From Algicola sagamiensis DSM 14643 (GTDB lineage: Bacteria; Pseudomonadota; Gammaproteobacteria; Enterobacterales; Alteromonadaceae): a DNA stretch of 64,000 bases. Numbering within the stretch: the stretch's first letter is position 1; each line of letters starts with the position of its first letter. The notes below the pieces were generated by a model that was given only the letters and a program-made list of their open reading frames with translations, did not search any database and was not told the DNA's origin. The DNA lies in contig NZ_KB894505.1 in assembly GCF_000374485.1 (NCBI RefSeq), forward strand, positions 21,580 through 85,579. Direction: 5' to 3'. The translations under genes and the position numbers were made by a program. Positions 29,282 to 38,096 of the stretch are shown piece after piece.

Positions 29282-29920
29282 ATGAAGCCATTGGTACAAA
29301 AACTGGAATCGATTCTACTCACTCATATGGATGATGATGCTGCCCACGATTTAAGCCATGTTCGCCGTGTTTGGAAGAATGCACAGATTATGATCCCAGA
29401 GGTCTCTTCTGACGTATGTCAGGAAACGGTTCTCGTCTCTTGCTACCTTCATGATATTGTCAATATCCCCAAAAATGATCCACGACGTTCTCAGGCTTCA
29501 AAAATGGCTGCAGAAAAGGCAATTTATTTGATCAAATCAAGTCTGCCTGAGATATGTATTCAGAAATATCCAGGGATCAGTCACGCCATTGAGGCACATA
29601 GTTTTTCTGCTGGTGTTGATCCAATGACACTTGAGGCAAAAATTGTCCAAGATGCTGATCGAATTGAATCGCTTGGCGCAATGGGTTTGGCAAGAGTATT
29701 TTATACGGCTGGCCGGATGAAATCAGCGTTGTTTCATCCCGAAGATCCACTGGCGCATACAAGGGAGATGGATGATAAAGCATTTGCGCTGGATCACTTT
29801 TTTACAAAATTGTATCACCTACCAGGGTCGATGCAAACGAAAGCGGGTCAGCGCCTTGCAGAGCAAAGAGCTGCTTATTTACGTCAGTTTGTTGATGATT
29901 TAATGTCTGAAATTCTATAG
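29282..29920 (+). CDS. HD-domain phosphohydrolase
   Basis: This 212-residue protein has the HD superfamily metal ligands: HDLSHVRRVW (first His), CYLHDIVN (His-Asp pair), AIEAHSFSAG and IVQDADRIESLG (distal Asp). This arrangement is that of the small COG1418-type hydrolases of unknown nucleotide or phosphate-ester substrate. CAAAGGAGTC gives a strong ribosome binding site before ATG 29282. A bulged hairpin follows the stop (29948-29973) but lacks a clear T-run. Confidence 0.85.
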   Translation: MKPLVQKLESILLTHMDDDAAHDLSHVRRVWKNAQIMIPEVSSDVCQETVLVSCYLHDIVNIPKNDPRRSQASKMAAEKAIYLIKSSLPEICIQKYPGISHAIEAHSFSAGVDPMTLEAKIVQDADRIESLGAMGLARVFYTAGRMKSALFHPEDPLAHTREMDDKAFALDHFFTKLYHLPGSMQTKAGQRLAEQRAAYLRQFVDDLMSEIL

Positions 29921-30201
29921 CAGATTTTTCTCATACATATTTCTATGAAGTGCAGGTGCGATGCCTGCCACTTGGTTTACAATTCTTGACAAAAATCCTC
30001 TTTCATTATCTGAATAAATATTTTTTTTCATCATAATTTCTGACTGAAATACCACGCCATATTTGTTATTTTTTCGCTCAATGCTTGAATGCTCTATTTT
30101 TCCCCATTTTGAACAAAAAATTCACGTGACTGTACAACCTGTAATCCTTTATAGTTACCAAGGAATCAATAAAAAACAAAAATAAAACTTTAGGATGACT
30201 T

Positions 30202-30672
30202 ATGTTGCGTGAACTACTACAGCAAATGTCAGAGCACATTGAGGAAAATGCAATTTCTCTGGATGAAAATGGGCATTGTGCACTTCTGATTGACCAGCAA
30301 TTTCCGGTCTATCTTCAACAGAATAATGACCAGGAAGTCGTTTTTTTTGCAAATTTACCAACCTTGGCAGATGTTTGTTCAAAAGATATTTATGAAGAAC
30401 TACTCCATTCAAATTTCTTCGGGCTTGGTGCGAAAGGTTTTGCATTGGGTTTGAATCCACAGACCCGTGAAGTTGTTCTTTCACGAAGAGTATACGAATC
30501 AGCGTTAACCTTCGAAAGGTTTGAAACATTATTAGCTGATCTCGTAGAAGCAATGGCTTTTTGGAAAATACAACTTGAAAATTATCAACACAACTTAATC
30601 GATACAATAACGAGTGCTGATCAAGTCACGAATATTAATCAAATGGATGCAACGATGATGACAAGGGTCTAA
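30202..30672 (+). CDS. Class I type III secretion chaperone (CesT/SycE type)
   Basis: This 156-residue acidic protein has the class I chaperone plan: N-terminal helix (LRELLQQMSEHI), a strand with DENGHCALLID, the central LLHSNFFGLGAKGFALGLNPQTREVVLSRRV beta-sheet region, and a long C-terminal helix (FERFETLLADLVEAMAFWK). Such dimers bind the N-terminal region of one secreted effector. The gene lies 14 bases before the 514-residue protein, its presumed client, and heads the translocon cassette. A homologous chaperone sits at 47.3 kb. Confidence 0.85.
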   Translation: MLRELLQQMSEHIEENAISLDENGHCALLIDQQFPVYLQQNNDQEVVFFANLPTLADVCSKDIYEELLHSNFFGLGAKGFALGLNPQTREVVLSRRVYESALTFERFETLLADLVEAMAFWKIQLENYQHNLIDTITSADQVTNINQMDATMMTRV

Positions 30673-30686
30673 GGGAGATAACATCA

Positions 30687-32231
30687 ATGACAAATTTAAA
30701 TGTGACAGGGCAATACAACAGTAAAGATTTCTTCTCTGTTGCTTCAGCAAGTGACACTCGTGTTGTGGCAAAAGACGGGAAAGTGGAAGCGGCTGGTTTT
30801 TTTGATAAGGGCTCTCGTTTGAGCACGATCTGTAATTTAGCTGATGGTCACTCGACAGGTGACTTTCTCAAGGAAAATAAAACAACTGGGGCTGAATTAG
30901 GGATTGCACTAAAAAATGACTTTGATCACCTGGGTGATAAAGCATTTTCTATTGTCAGAGCAAAAGCCTGGTCTGGAGAGCCAATTACCCAAAGAGATGT
31001 TGCGGAAATTAAGCGATTGGTCCCTCAGTTACAAATTAATGCAGAACAATTCAACAAGCTAACGATGTTGTTCCGATCTGTTGCAAGTGATAATCGCTTT
31101 ATTGAGGTCTTAAAGCACATTGCTCCGGGGGAAAAAGAAGGCGGAGCAAGAGGATTGGCAGAGAAGTATGTCATGGGGCCAATCGATGTTATGAAAGATT
31201 CCCATAACCATGATGATGTTGTGATTCAAAAGCTATCGAGAAAAGAGTCGACAGAAAACCTGATGAGTGTCGGGAAGTTTGTATTAAGTGTTCTTATCCC
31301 TCCTTTAGGATTAGCCATTGCAATGCATAAAATATGTGAGTCTTCTGATAAGGAGGCTGCTCACGGTGCAATTCTTTCCGTACTTGCTCAAGAAAAATCT
31401 GGATTAAAAAATGATTTTGCAAGTGCGTTGGCGAATACGCTTTATGGTGGCCATGAAAAAGATGCGACAAACACGGCCGCAAAGTTGACTGTGACCACCA
31501 CAACATTACCTTTGGGTACCGTCATGACAGGAACAAGCCTGGGGATGGGGGAAATGATTAAAGAGCAAATTGCAGAAGCTGCTTGTTGTGCAACAACAGC
31601 GATGGTTGCAAAAGCTGGCTATTCCTCATCGATTGCTGTTGCTAAACAAGGTGTCAACTATACGGGTGTTGCGCAACTTGCGGAGATGGCTGGGAATGAT
31701 GGGATAAGGGAAGACCTTTCGATCCTACCTCGGATGGAAGTTGCAGATAAAGACTTACATCAAAGTTTTGACTTACATCAAAATGCGAATGTAGTTCGAG
31801 CGTTATTACTTTATCTTGGGCCAGAGGAAAACTCCGATATCACGGAAAACCCTGATACACCTAAGGAGTGGAAGGATCTAGAAAATGCACGTATGGAATT
31901 AAAAAGGGAACTAGGTTCATTCCCACAAGAAGACCTGGTCCCTGGCGATCAAACTCAGATAGCGCTTAAAGATCACAATAAAGCTTTAATAGAATCGTTG
32001 AGCTTCGGGGCATTACATAATCCACTCAAAGGAAATCGTCAGTTTCATTCAACCTTTTTGGATGATTTGCAGCGTGATACTTCTGAGCCAGCAAAAAGTA
32101 AAGCTTTTATTCCATTGGAAAAAAGAGAGATAGAGCGCGCGGAGCTCATGCATGATTACCCCCAGGAAGATGGTACAAAAGGTACACCGAGTGCATTGCG
32201 GATGTTATACGCAGCAGAAGGTTGGTTATAG
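30687..32231 (+). CDS. Putative type III secreted effector (unknown)
   Basis: This 514-residue protein has no signal peptide and no family I recognise. Its position directly after a class I chaperone gene and its Ser/Thr/Asn-rich N-terminus (MTNLNVTGQY...) are typical of type III cargo. The first six residues are identical to those of the small protein following the second chaperone at 47.7 kb. Two hydrophobic stretches (193-214 and about 273-315) suggest it could associate with or enter membranes. An inosine-pool-style catalytic motif or other enzymatic signature is not apparent. Effector status is inferred from context. Confidence 0.6.
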   Translation: MTNLNVTGQYNSKDFFSVASASDTRVVAKDGKVEAAGFFDKGSRLSTICNLADGHSTGDFLKENKTTGAELGIALKNDFDHLGDKAFSIVRAKAWSGEPITQRDVAEIKRLVPQLQINAEQFNKLTMLFRSVASDNRFIEVLKHIAPGEKEGGARGLAEKYVMGPIDVMKDSHNHDDVVIQKLSRKESTENLMSVGKFVLSVLIPPLGLAIAMHKICESSDKEAAHGAILSVLAQEKSGLKNDFASALANTLYGGHEKDATNTAAKLTVTTTTLPLGTVMTGTSLGMGEMIKEQIAEAACCATTAMVAKAGYSSSIAVAKQGVNYTGVAQLAEMAGNDGIREDLSILPRMEVADKDLHQSFDLHQNANVVRALLLYLGPEENSDITENPDTPKEWKDLENARMELKRELGSFPQEDLVPGDQTQIALKDHNKALIESLSFGALHNPLKGNRQFHSTFLDDLQRDTSEPAKSKAFIPLEKREIERAELMHDYPQEDGTKGTPSALRMLYAAEGWL

Positions 32232-32250
32232 CTTAAAGAAAAGCTTAATC

Positions 32251-32367
32251 ATGGCATCATTGAAAATACTCGGAGCCATATTGCTTATGGCTCCATTGAC
32301 CATCATCGTTTCAGCTTTTCTCATTTTGATAATCGCGTTTCGTGACTACATTTGCGCTTTGTCTTGA
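32251..32367 (+). CDS. Possible 38-residue hydrophobic peptide
   Basis: A short frame starting at ATG 32251 encodes a peptide that is hydrophobic from residue 5 to about 30 (LKILGAILLMAPLTIIVSA...), likely one membrane segment. The upstream AAAGAAAAG is a weak ribosome binding site. It lies in the 236-base gap between the putative effector and the DUF1521 protein. It may be a small membrane protein or chance. Confidence 0.3.
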   Translation: MASLKILGAILLMAPLTIIVSAFLILIIAFRDYICALS

Positions 32368-32467
32368 TGAAAAATTTATTTTTGCAACCTTTTTTAATTG
32401 TTCGTTACTCATTCAATGAGCGGTACAAAAATAACAAGGGCAACGCCCACACAATCAGGAGCGCATT

Positions 32468-33553
32468 ATGACAATGCAAATTAATGCAGGTGTGACGAAC
32501 AACCTGCAAGTAGGGAATACTGCAAATATAAATCTTCAAGATTTATTTATGACCGTAATGACGGAACGCTCAAAAATTTTAGATGAACAAATTAGAGGCC
32601 AAGCATCAAAAGTGCAAGGTCAGAATGACAAACTAAGGCAGATGAATGAGTTGGTGTCTCAGGTTCGATTAGGGCATTTTTCTCAACCAACAAATCAGAC
32701 GCCGTTTTCACAAAAAGAGCTGTCAAATGGAGATGAGTTCTTAAATTTAGGAGATGGATACGGGGTTATCGTTGAACAAACTGGTGCGAATCGTTCGTGG
32801 AAAATTGTTGAGTACGAAATGGATAAGCACGGTAACCCAGTTTTGGATACTAACGGTGATCCAAAGATAGCTTCTTCCACGCGTATCTGGGGTGATCCGC
32901 ATGTTGATGAAGCTGACGGGCGCTGGGACTTTAAAGACCAGTCGTCATTTATATTACCAAATGGTACGAAAATAACAGTCGCAACAACAGACTGGAATAA
33001 TAATGAAAAAGTATCGGACGCATTATATATTGCACGTGGCAATGAGCAGATTAAAGTCTCAAACTTGTCAGATAACTCTGGTACAGACGGTGTTGCGAAT
33101 GACACGTTTGAGATAACCCATGATGGGACACTGTTTTCTGACAAAGATATTAACGATGGTGCGGTGTTTGTAAGTGCAACGGGCAAAGTTAATGACTGGA
33201 AACAGTTGCAGGGCAGCGATCTGACGCAAGGCGATAAAGTCAATTATAATGCGCAAACTGGTGAGTATTATACAATGTCACTGACGGATGCAAATAGGGC
33301 GTTATTAAATGAAATCGGTTTCGATTATACGTCATTTGCAAATGGATCAGTCATAATAATGGATGAGACTACGCTTGAAAGTTTAAAGCAGGGTATCGGA
33401 AGTTTTACTGATTCTTTGACTGGTAACTCTCAGCTAGAGATGACGAAGTTACAATCTGTGATGGGCAAATACAATCAATCGTTTGAACAGTTATCAAACT
33501 TTTTATCGAAGTATCAAAGCTCACTGGATTCTATAACTGGTAACTTACGCTAA
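32468..33553 (+). CDS. EspA/SseB-like filament protein with inserted DUF1521 autocleavage domain
   Basis: This 361-residue protein has three parts. The N-terminus (~25-67) resembles that of the filament protein encoded two genes downstream (ILDEQIR vs ILDDQVR). The middle (~75-270) contains TRIWGDPHVDEADGRWDF, matching the DUF1521/metal-inducible autocleavage domain of NopE1 and Vibrio coralliilyticus VIC_001052, where calcium triggers cleavage at Gly-Asp|Pro-His; here these are residues 142-145. The last 47 residues match the end of the downstream filament protein at 35 positions by eye. AGGAG precedes ATG 32468. Cleavage would separate the N-terminal helix from the coiled-coil C-terminus. 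Confidence 0.85.
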   Translation: MTMQINAGVTNNLQVGNTANINLQDLFMTVMTERSKILDEQIRGQASKVQGQNDKLRQMNELVSQVRLGHFSQPTNQTPFSQKELSNGDEFLNLGDGYGVIVEQTGANRSWKIVEYEMDKHGNPVLDTNGDPKIASSTRIWGDPHVDEADGRWDFKDQSSFILPNGTKITVATTDWNNNEKVSDALYIARGNEQIKVSNLSDNSGTDGVANDTFEITHDGTLFSDKDINDGAVFVSATGKVNDWKQLQGSDLTQGDKVNYNAQTGEYYTMSLTDANRALLNEIGFDYTSFANGSVIIMDETTLESLKQGIGSFTDSLTGNSQLEMTKLQSVMGKYNQSFEQLSNFLSKYQSSLDSITGNLR

Positions 33554-33601
33554 CCGAAGGGGCTCTCTTTTGGTTATGTGGTGAAGAATTAGGAAAAGAT
33601 T

Positions 33602-33901
33602 ATGTCAAAGCAAACAACAGAGCAGAAAGTTGAAGAAACTTTGCGTCAACAAGAAGATATTATGGAGCAGGCATTGGCAATGCTCCAAGCGACAGAAGAT
33701 CTTTTTGCAAATTATGGTGTAGAGCGAGAGGCACTAATGTCATTGGAAAAATTGAGTCCAGCTCAACGTCAGCAGGTTGAGGAAGAGCAACGTAAGTTTT
33801 TTCAAGAGTTAGATGTTGAGGTCAAGCATGCTGTCGATCAAAAGAAAGCAGAGCTATCACCAAGACGTTCTGGGCCAAGACGTAATCGCGTATTTATTTA
33901 A
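33602..33901 (+). CDS. Small coiled-coil chaperone, SseA/CesAB-like
   Basis: This 99-residue, highly charged, almost entirely helical protein has a basic tail (RRSGPRRNR). Size, heptad-like composition and position just before a filament subunit gene match SseA of SPI-2 and CesAB of the LEE, which hold EspA/SseB subunits unpolymerised. It lies between the two filament-like genes, so it could serve both. Sequence similarity to SseA is too low to see by eye; the call rests on size and gene order. Confidence 0.6.
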   Translation: MSKQTTEQKVEETLRQQEDIMEQALAMLQATEDLFANYGVEREALMSLEKLSPAQRQQVEEEQRKFFQELDVEVKHAVDQKKAELSPRRSGPRRNRVFI

Positions 33902-33916
33902 ATTTGGAGTAGTCAA

Positions 33917-34540
33917 ATGTCATCAACACCTGCATCAACTGGAAATTTCCCAAAACCGGATCCGATTGGCTCGGGTCCATTACAAACTAGTTTTGACCAA
34001 TATCAGCTCTCTCTTGATGAGCTAATGTGGCAGGTACAAACAGATCGAGCCAATATTCTTGATGATCAGGTTCGTCAAGAGATTGAGGAGATCCGAAGAA
34101 AAAATGGAATTTTGAAAGAAGCAAATAAATTCTTACAAGAAGCAAGGATACAGCATAACTCGATAGAAGACGATGATGGCAAAGCCACAATGTCATCAGA
34201 TATGTACGCCTTCTTTAAAAAGGAAGGTGTATCAATGCCTTCAAGTACTGCGACAGCTAAGGCGGATGAAGTCTATGAAAAGTATAAGAAAGGTGAAATT
34301 TCTAAAGATCAATTTGACGCTCATTTTGAATCAAATCCGGTTGAATTTGATAAAAATGGATGGGAAAAAATCATCAATAATACAAGTACAACGATCGACT
34401 CTTTAACATCAAATTCACAGCTGGATATGGCATCGTTGCAAGCGAAGATGGGTAAATACAACCAGACATTTGAAGCGTTGTCTAACTTCTTGAGCAAATA
34501 CCAAAGCTCTTTGGGCACGATTATCGCAAATTTACGTTAA
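33917..34540 (+). CDS. EspA/SseB-like type III needle-extension filament protein
   Basis: This 207-residue protein has a Pro/Ser-rich N-terminus, a helix at ~30-80 (LSLDELMWQVQTDRANILDD), a short variable middle, and a long C-terminal helix (~160-207) ending in NFLSKYQSSL...NLR. The two-helix coiled-coil plan and genomic slot are those of EspA/SseB/EseB, which polymerise beyond the needle to link it to the translocon. It lacks the DUF1521 insert found in its upstream paralogue. RBS GGAG precedes the ATG. Confidence 0.72.
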   Translation: MSSTPASTGNFPKPDPIGSGPLQTSFDQYQLSLDELMWQVQTDRANILDDQVRQEIEEIRRKNGILKEANKFLQEARIQHNSIEDDDGKATMSSDMYAFFKKEGVSMPSSTATAKADEVYEKYKKGEISKDQFDAHFESNPVEFDKNGWEKIINNTSTTIDSLTSNSQLDMASLQAKMGKYNQTFEALSNFLSKYQSSLGTIIANLR

Positions 34541-34611
34541 TACTTGGTTTGAAGTTTTTAAGAAGGTTGGTCGAATTTTCGGCCAATTAAAGCAGGCAGG
34601 AGCAATTAGTT

Positions 34612-35097
34612 ATGACTGAGCAAGTCAGTGAAGCAGCAGAAGATGTTACTAAGTTACTTGAAGAGTTTCTTGGCAAAGGTGGTACCTTTAAAGATTTGAA
34701 AAACTTTAGCGATGGCAGTATGGAAGCAATTTATAATGTTGCTTACAATTTATATCAAGTTCAAAAGTATGAAGACTCTCTAAAGATTTTCAAATTCTTA
34801 GGCTTCTTTGATCATTTTAATAAGAAGTATTTCATGGGCTTGGCAGCATGCCATCAAATGCAGCAAAACTATCAAGAGGCAGTTGACGCATATTCGTATG
34901 CTGGAATGCTTGATGTAAATGACCCGCACCCGCCGTTATATGCAGGCGAGTGTCATTTAGCAATGGCAGATTATGAAAAAGCGGAAAGTGGATTTTATGC
35001 AGCAGTCGAGTTTGCTGGAGATAATCCGGATTACGCTCAAACTAAGTCAAGGGCACAAAGCCTTCTTGAGCTGGTTAGGGCCAAACAAGAGAAGTAG
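34612..35097 (+). CDS. Class II translocator chaperone, SycD/LcrH/SscA type
   Basis: This 161-residue protein contains about three tetratricopeptide repeats (NVAYNLYQVQKYEDSLKIFKFL; LAACHQMQQNYQEAVDAYSYA; YAGECHLAMADYEKAESGF), with the FFDHFNKKYFMGLAACHQ motif typical of the LcrH/SycD family. These chaperones bind both hydrophobic translocators in their concave groove. It lies nine bases before the SseC-like gene, exactly as sscA precedes sseC in SPI-2. The call is firm. Confidence 0.9.
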   Translation: MTEQVSEAAEDVTKLLEEFLGKGGTFKDLKNFSDGSMEAIYNVAYNLYQVQKYEDSLKIFKFLGFFDHFNKKYFMGLAACHQMQQNYQEAVDAYSYAGMLDVNDPHPPLYAGECHLAMADYEKAESGFYAAVEFAGDNPDYAQTKSRAQSLLELVRAKQEK

Positions 35098-35106
35098 GTT
35101 AGTTAT

Positions 35107-36267
35107 ATGGCTATCAACAAAGTACCAAATGTCGATATGTCTCCGCAGGCATTTTTGGAAGGCAATCTCCAAAGTGAAGCACATCGACAGTCTACAGAAG
35201 CGCAGGGTGTGATCAAGGAGTATTTAGATAAAGACCCAGATCTTGTTGTTTCAAATGGGAATGATTTAAAACCCCAAAACGCAAATCAAAGCACTTATCA
35301 ACCACCAATTGAAAAACCGATATATGGGAAGATAAAGTCGGAGAGGCTAAAAGAAAAGCTATCTGATATGGAAGATCTCATAAGGGAATTATTTGGAGTG
35401 AACCAGACTCTCTCTGATGAACGTCTAGTGCATAACTCGGAACAAATTCGCAAAAAAATGGATAGTCGTGAAGAGCTAAATAAAGAAAAGCTGGCGAAAA
35501 TTGATGAAGCTATCAAAAAGCAAGAGGAAGCGAAAAACCAAGGTATTTTTGCGAAAGTATTTGGCTGGATAGCGACTGTTGCTTCAGTTGTAGTCTCAAC
35601 GGTAATTGGTGCGATGTTAATCTTGGCAGCTCCGCTTGCTGGCCCGTTTGCGCCATTTGTGGCAGCTGCAGGAGCATTGCTGATTGCTAGCGCTGCACTG
35701 CAATTAGTGGCTGCTATCTCTGCAGAAACGGGCGATTGGTTGAATGAAGCCGTGGCCGATGTACTTGTATTTGGTTCAGAGCTCTTAGTTGGTATGGGTA
35801 TTTTGGACAAACCTCTTTCTCATGAAGATGCAATGAAAGCTGCTCCTTGGATAGTTACCGCTACCGTCATCATTATGGCAATACCATCAATGTTTGCTAC
35901 TGGTGGTGCATCTTCGCTTGGTCTTGGTGTATCAGCTGGAGGTAAAGCTGCCTCTGCTGCTGCAATGTTTGCAAGCAGAGGTGGCAATTTAGCTAAAGCA
36001 GGAGCACAAGCTACTGGTGCAGTTGCTCAGATCGGGGCGGGTGCTGCCAATATGGTTGCTGCCACAACTGGATATAAAGCTGAACAGTTAAGTATCCTAG
36101 CGGAAAAAATTGATGCGGCTATGCAAAAAATTATGTTCGTTATAGGTGACCTGCAAAAGGTAATTAAGGATGTTTTAAAGGATATGGAGGAAACTGGATT
36201 GAAGATTGCTGAACATCAGCGTTTATCTGATGATTCAAAACATTTTGTAACCAGTAACCTTAAATAA
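35107..36267 (+). CDS. Major type III translocator (SseC/YopB/EspD family)
   Basis: This 386-residue protein has an N-terminal region without signal peptide, a coiled-coil segment (~78-145), a long paired hydrophobic region (~152-205) rich in Ala and Gly, a second hydrophobic stretch (~247-275), and an amphipathic C-terminus. This is the plan of the larger pore-forming translocator, which with its partner inserts in the host membrane. The hydrophobic hairpin near residues 155-205 aligns with the SseC/YopB membrane region. The chaperone gene is immediately upstream. Confidence 0.82.
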   Translation: MAINKVPNVDMSPQAFLEGNLQSEAHRQSTEAQGVIKEYLDKDPDLVVSNGNDLKPQNANQSTYQPPIEKPIYGKIKSERLKEKLSDMEDLIRELFGVNQTLSDERLVHNSEQIRKKMDSREELNKEKLAKIDEAIKKQEEAKNQGIFAKVFGWIATVASVVVSTVIGAMLILAAPLAGPFAPFVAAAGALLIASAALQLVAAISAETGDWLNEAVADVLVFGSELLVGMGILDKPLSHEDAMKAAPWIVTATVIIMAIPSMFATGGASSLGLGVSAGGKAASAAAMFASRGGNLAKAGAQATGAVAQIGAGAANMVAATTGYKAEQLSILAEKIDAAMQKIMFVIGDLQKVIKDVLKDMEETGLKIAEHQRLSDDSKHFVTSNLK

Positions 36268-36300
36268 ATTTTGTTTTTTATAATCTTGGAGATTTAAATT

Positions 36301-37122
36301 ATGGTAGTACATAATACTGGTCATGTCGGCCAAGACCCGAGGCTTCTTCAACAGTCGGGTGAGGAAAACCAGAAGGTACAAGCAAAGAGCCCAGCTGATC
36401 TTAGTCAGGTCGCAACTGTAACTATGTCGAAAGAGGGTGAATTAACAGTCAAAAAAAATGATGGTAACATCCTAGTTTTCAGTCCACCGTTACTGGATCC
36501 TCCTGATGGTAATGTTTCAATAGTTGATAAGAGCGATGCAGAGAACTTTTTCGAAAGATTATCATCTGACAAGAAAGCATTAGCAGACTTGGCTGAGATC
36601 ATGGTTCTATTCCATGAAATTGCGCAACATATGCGTGATACATCAAAAGAGGTAAGAACATCTGAGCGTGAGTTAGAGCTCTCAAAAGCATATGAGGCTG
36701 CAGACAAAAGGATGGAGGCGGCATATGACCGTTATGTGGGATCAATGTTGGCTGCCGGCGGGCAAATGGCGGCTGGTGGCTTAAACGCGTTTGGTGCATT
36801 TAGATCTGCATGGAAATCATTCGGCTCAGGCGATAATGCACAATCGTTGTCTCAGGCCACAAATACATTTTACCAAGGTTTTGCACAAATATTAGAAAGC
36901 TCTATGAAAATGGGGTCTTCAGGATTTGAGCTGTCTGGTGCAACGAAAGATGCTGAAGCAATGATAATGGATGGTTTGAAGAAGACGCACGGTGATAAAG
37001 CTCAAGATCAAGATGTAATGTATAATGACATGGCTCAGTTTCTTCGTGACATAAGGGAAACACTTAAAGAAGTTAAAAGACTAGAATTTGAGGCCGAGAG
37101 TCAGATGATACGACAGGGCTAA
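36301..37122 (+). CDS. Minor type III translocator (SseD/YopD/EspB-like)
   Basis: This 273-residue protein has one moderately hydrophobic Ala/Gly-rich segment (~142-170, SMLAAGGQMAAGGLNAFGAF) between charged helical regions (TSKEVRTSERELELSKAYEAADKRMEAAYD before, RETLKEVKRLEFEAESQ after). The single-hydrophobic-region plan and its place directly after the SseC-like gene match the smaller translocator, SseD or EspB. A strong terminator follows, so this is the last gene of the cassette. Confidence 0.75.
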   Translation: MVVHNTGHVGQDPRLLQQSGEENQKVQAKSPADLSQVATVTMSKEGELTVKKNDGNILVFSPPLLDPPDGNVSIVDKSDAENFFERLSSDKKALADLAEIMVLFHEIAQHMRDTSKEVRTSERELELSKAYEAADKRMEAAYDRYVGSMLAAGGQMAAGGLNAFGAFRSAWKSFGSGDNAQSLSQATNTFYQGFAQILESSMKMGSSGFELSGATKDAEAMIMDGLKKTHGDKAQDQDVMYNDMAQFLRDIRETLKEVKRLEFEAESQMIRQG

Positions 37123-37138
37123 TTGTTTTAGACCTTTT

Positions 37139-37176
37139 AAACCCCGGCATGCTTTTCAACATGCGGGGGTTTCTTG
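37139..37176 (+). terminator. Strong terminator closing the translocon cassette
   Basis: Stem AAACCCC-x-GCATG pairs with CATGC-x-GGGGTTT around an eight-base loop, with one internal mismatch, followed by TTTCTTGTATTT. It starts 16 bases after the stop of the minor translocator gene. Confidence 0.85.
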
Positions 37177-37232
37177 TATTTAAGAGATGCATTTTTTAGA
37201 ATCAACTTTTTTCAGTTTTTGGTGACGGTCGG

Positions 37233-38096
37233 ATGCGATATCTCTGGTTTACAACGTTCATTTGGGCTTTTAGTTTTTCGCTAATTGAAGTCTATCTGGC
37301 AGGGAAAGTTGACCCATACATTTCGGTGCTGAGTAGAATGGTGTTGGCGTTCTTGATTTTGATGCCTTTCTGGCGGCCAAGACAAATTCTGTTTTCGTTA
37401 GGGGTCAAACTTGCTGGAATTGGTGCTGTTCAGCTGGGATTGATGTATCTCTTTTTCTATCATAGCTTCTTACATTTATCTGCAAAAGAAGTCCTGATGT
37501 ATACCATTTTGACACCTTTTTATATTTCTTTATTTGATGGAATAGGTCAAAAGCAATGGCCTTCAGCCATAAGCTGGCTAGCGATAGGGCTTGCGATATT
37601 AGCAGCGGCGGTGATTCGATATCAGCCAGTGCATGATGATTACTGGGTGGGCGTAGTCTTGGTCCAGCTTGCAAATATGAGTTTTGCTTTTGGGCAAGTG
37701 GCATATAAACGGCTTCGGCTGCCTGATTCTGTCAGCCATTTACAGGTTTTTAGCTATTTCTTTTTGGGGGCATTGTGCATTAGTTTATTTGCGACGATTT
37801 GCTTTGCGAATTGGGAGAAACTTCCCCAAAATCACTTCCAATGGGGCGTATTATTATGGCTTGGTATTGTGGCTTCAGGGGTTGGCTATCTATGCTGGAA
37901 TTTGGGCTGTCGCCGAACTTCAACGTCCAACATTGCGGTCATGAATAATGTGCTGATCCCAGCCGGGATCATCGTGAATGTTGTTCTTTGGCATAAGGAC
38001 GCGCAGTGGCAGAGTTTGATACTCGGTTCTGGATTATTGATGCTTTCTTTGTATTTCAGTTTTCTCGCTCAAAAGAAGCAAGCAACACAGGCTTAG
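37233..38096 (+). CDS. EamA-family (DMT) permease
   Basis: This 287-residue protein has ten hydrophobic segments in two EamA repeats (FIWAFSFSLIEVYLAG... and FAFGQVAYKRLRL...), the pattern of drug/metabolite transporters such as RhtA or the CarN group. The C-terminal repeat includes GVGYLCWNLGCRRTS. It has no obvious functional link to the secretion cassette, from which a terminator separates it. Substrate unknown. Confidence 0.85.
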   Translation: MRYLWFTTFIWAFSFSLIEVYLAGKVDPYISVLSRMVLAFLILMPFWRPRQILFSLGVKLAGIGAVQLGLMYLFFYHSFLHLSAKEVLMYTILTPFYISLFDGIGQKQWPSAISWLAIGLAILAAAVIRYQPVHDDYWVGVVLVQLANMSFAFGQVAYKRLRLPDSVSHLQVFSYFFLGALCISLFATICFANWEKLPQNHFQWGVLLWLGIVASGVGYLCWNLGCRRTSTSNIAVMNNVLIPAGIIVNVVLWHKDAQWQSLILGSGLLMLSLYFSFLAQKKQATQA

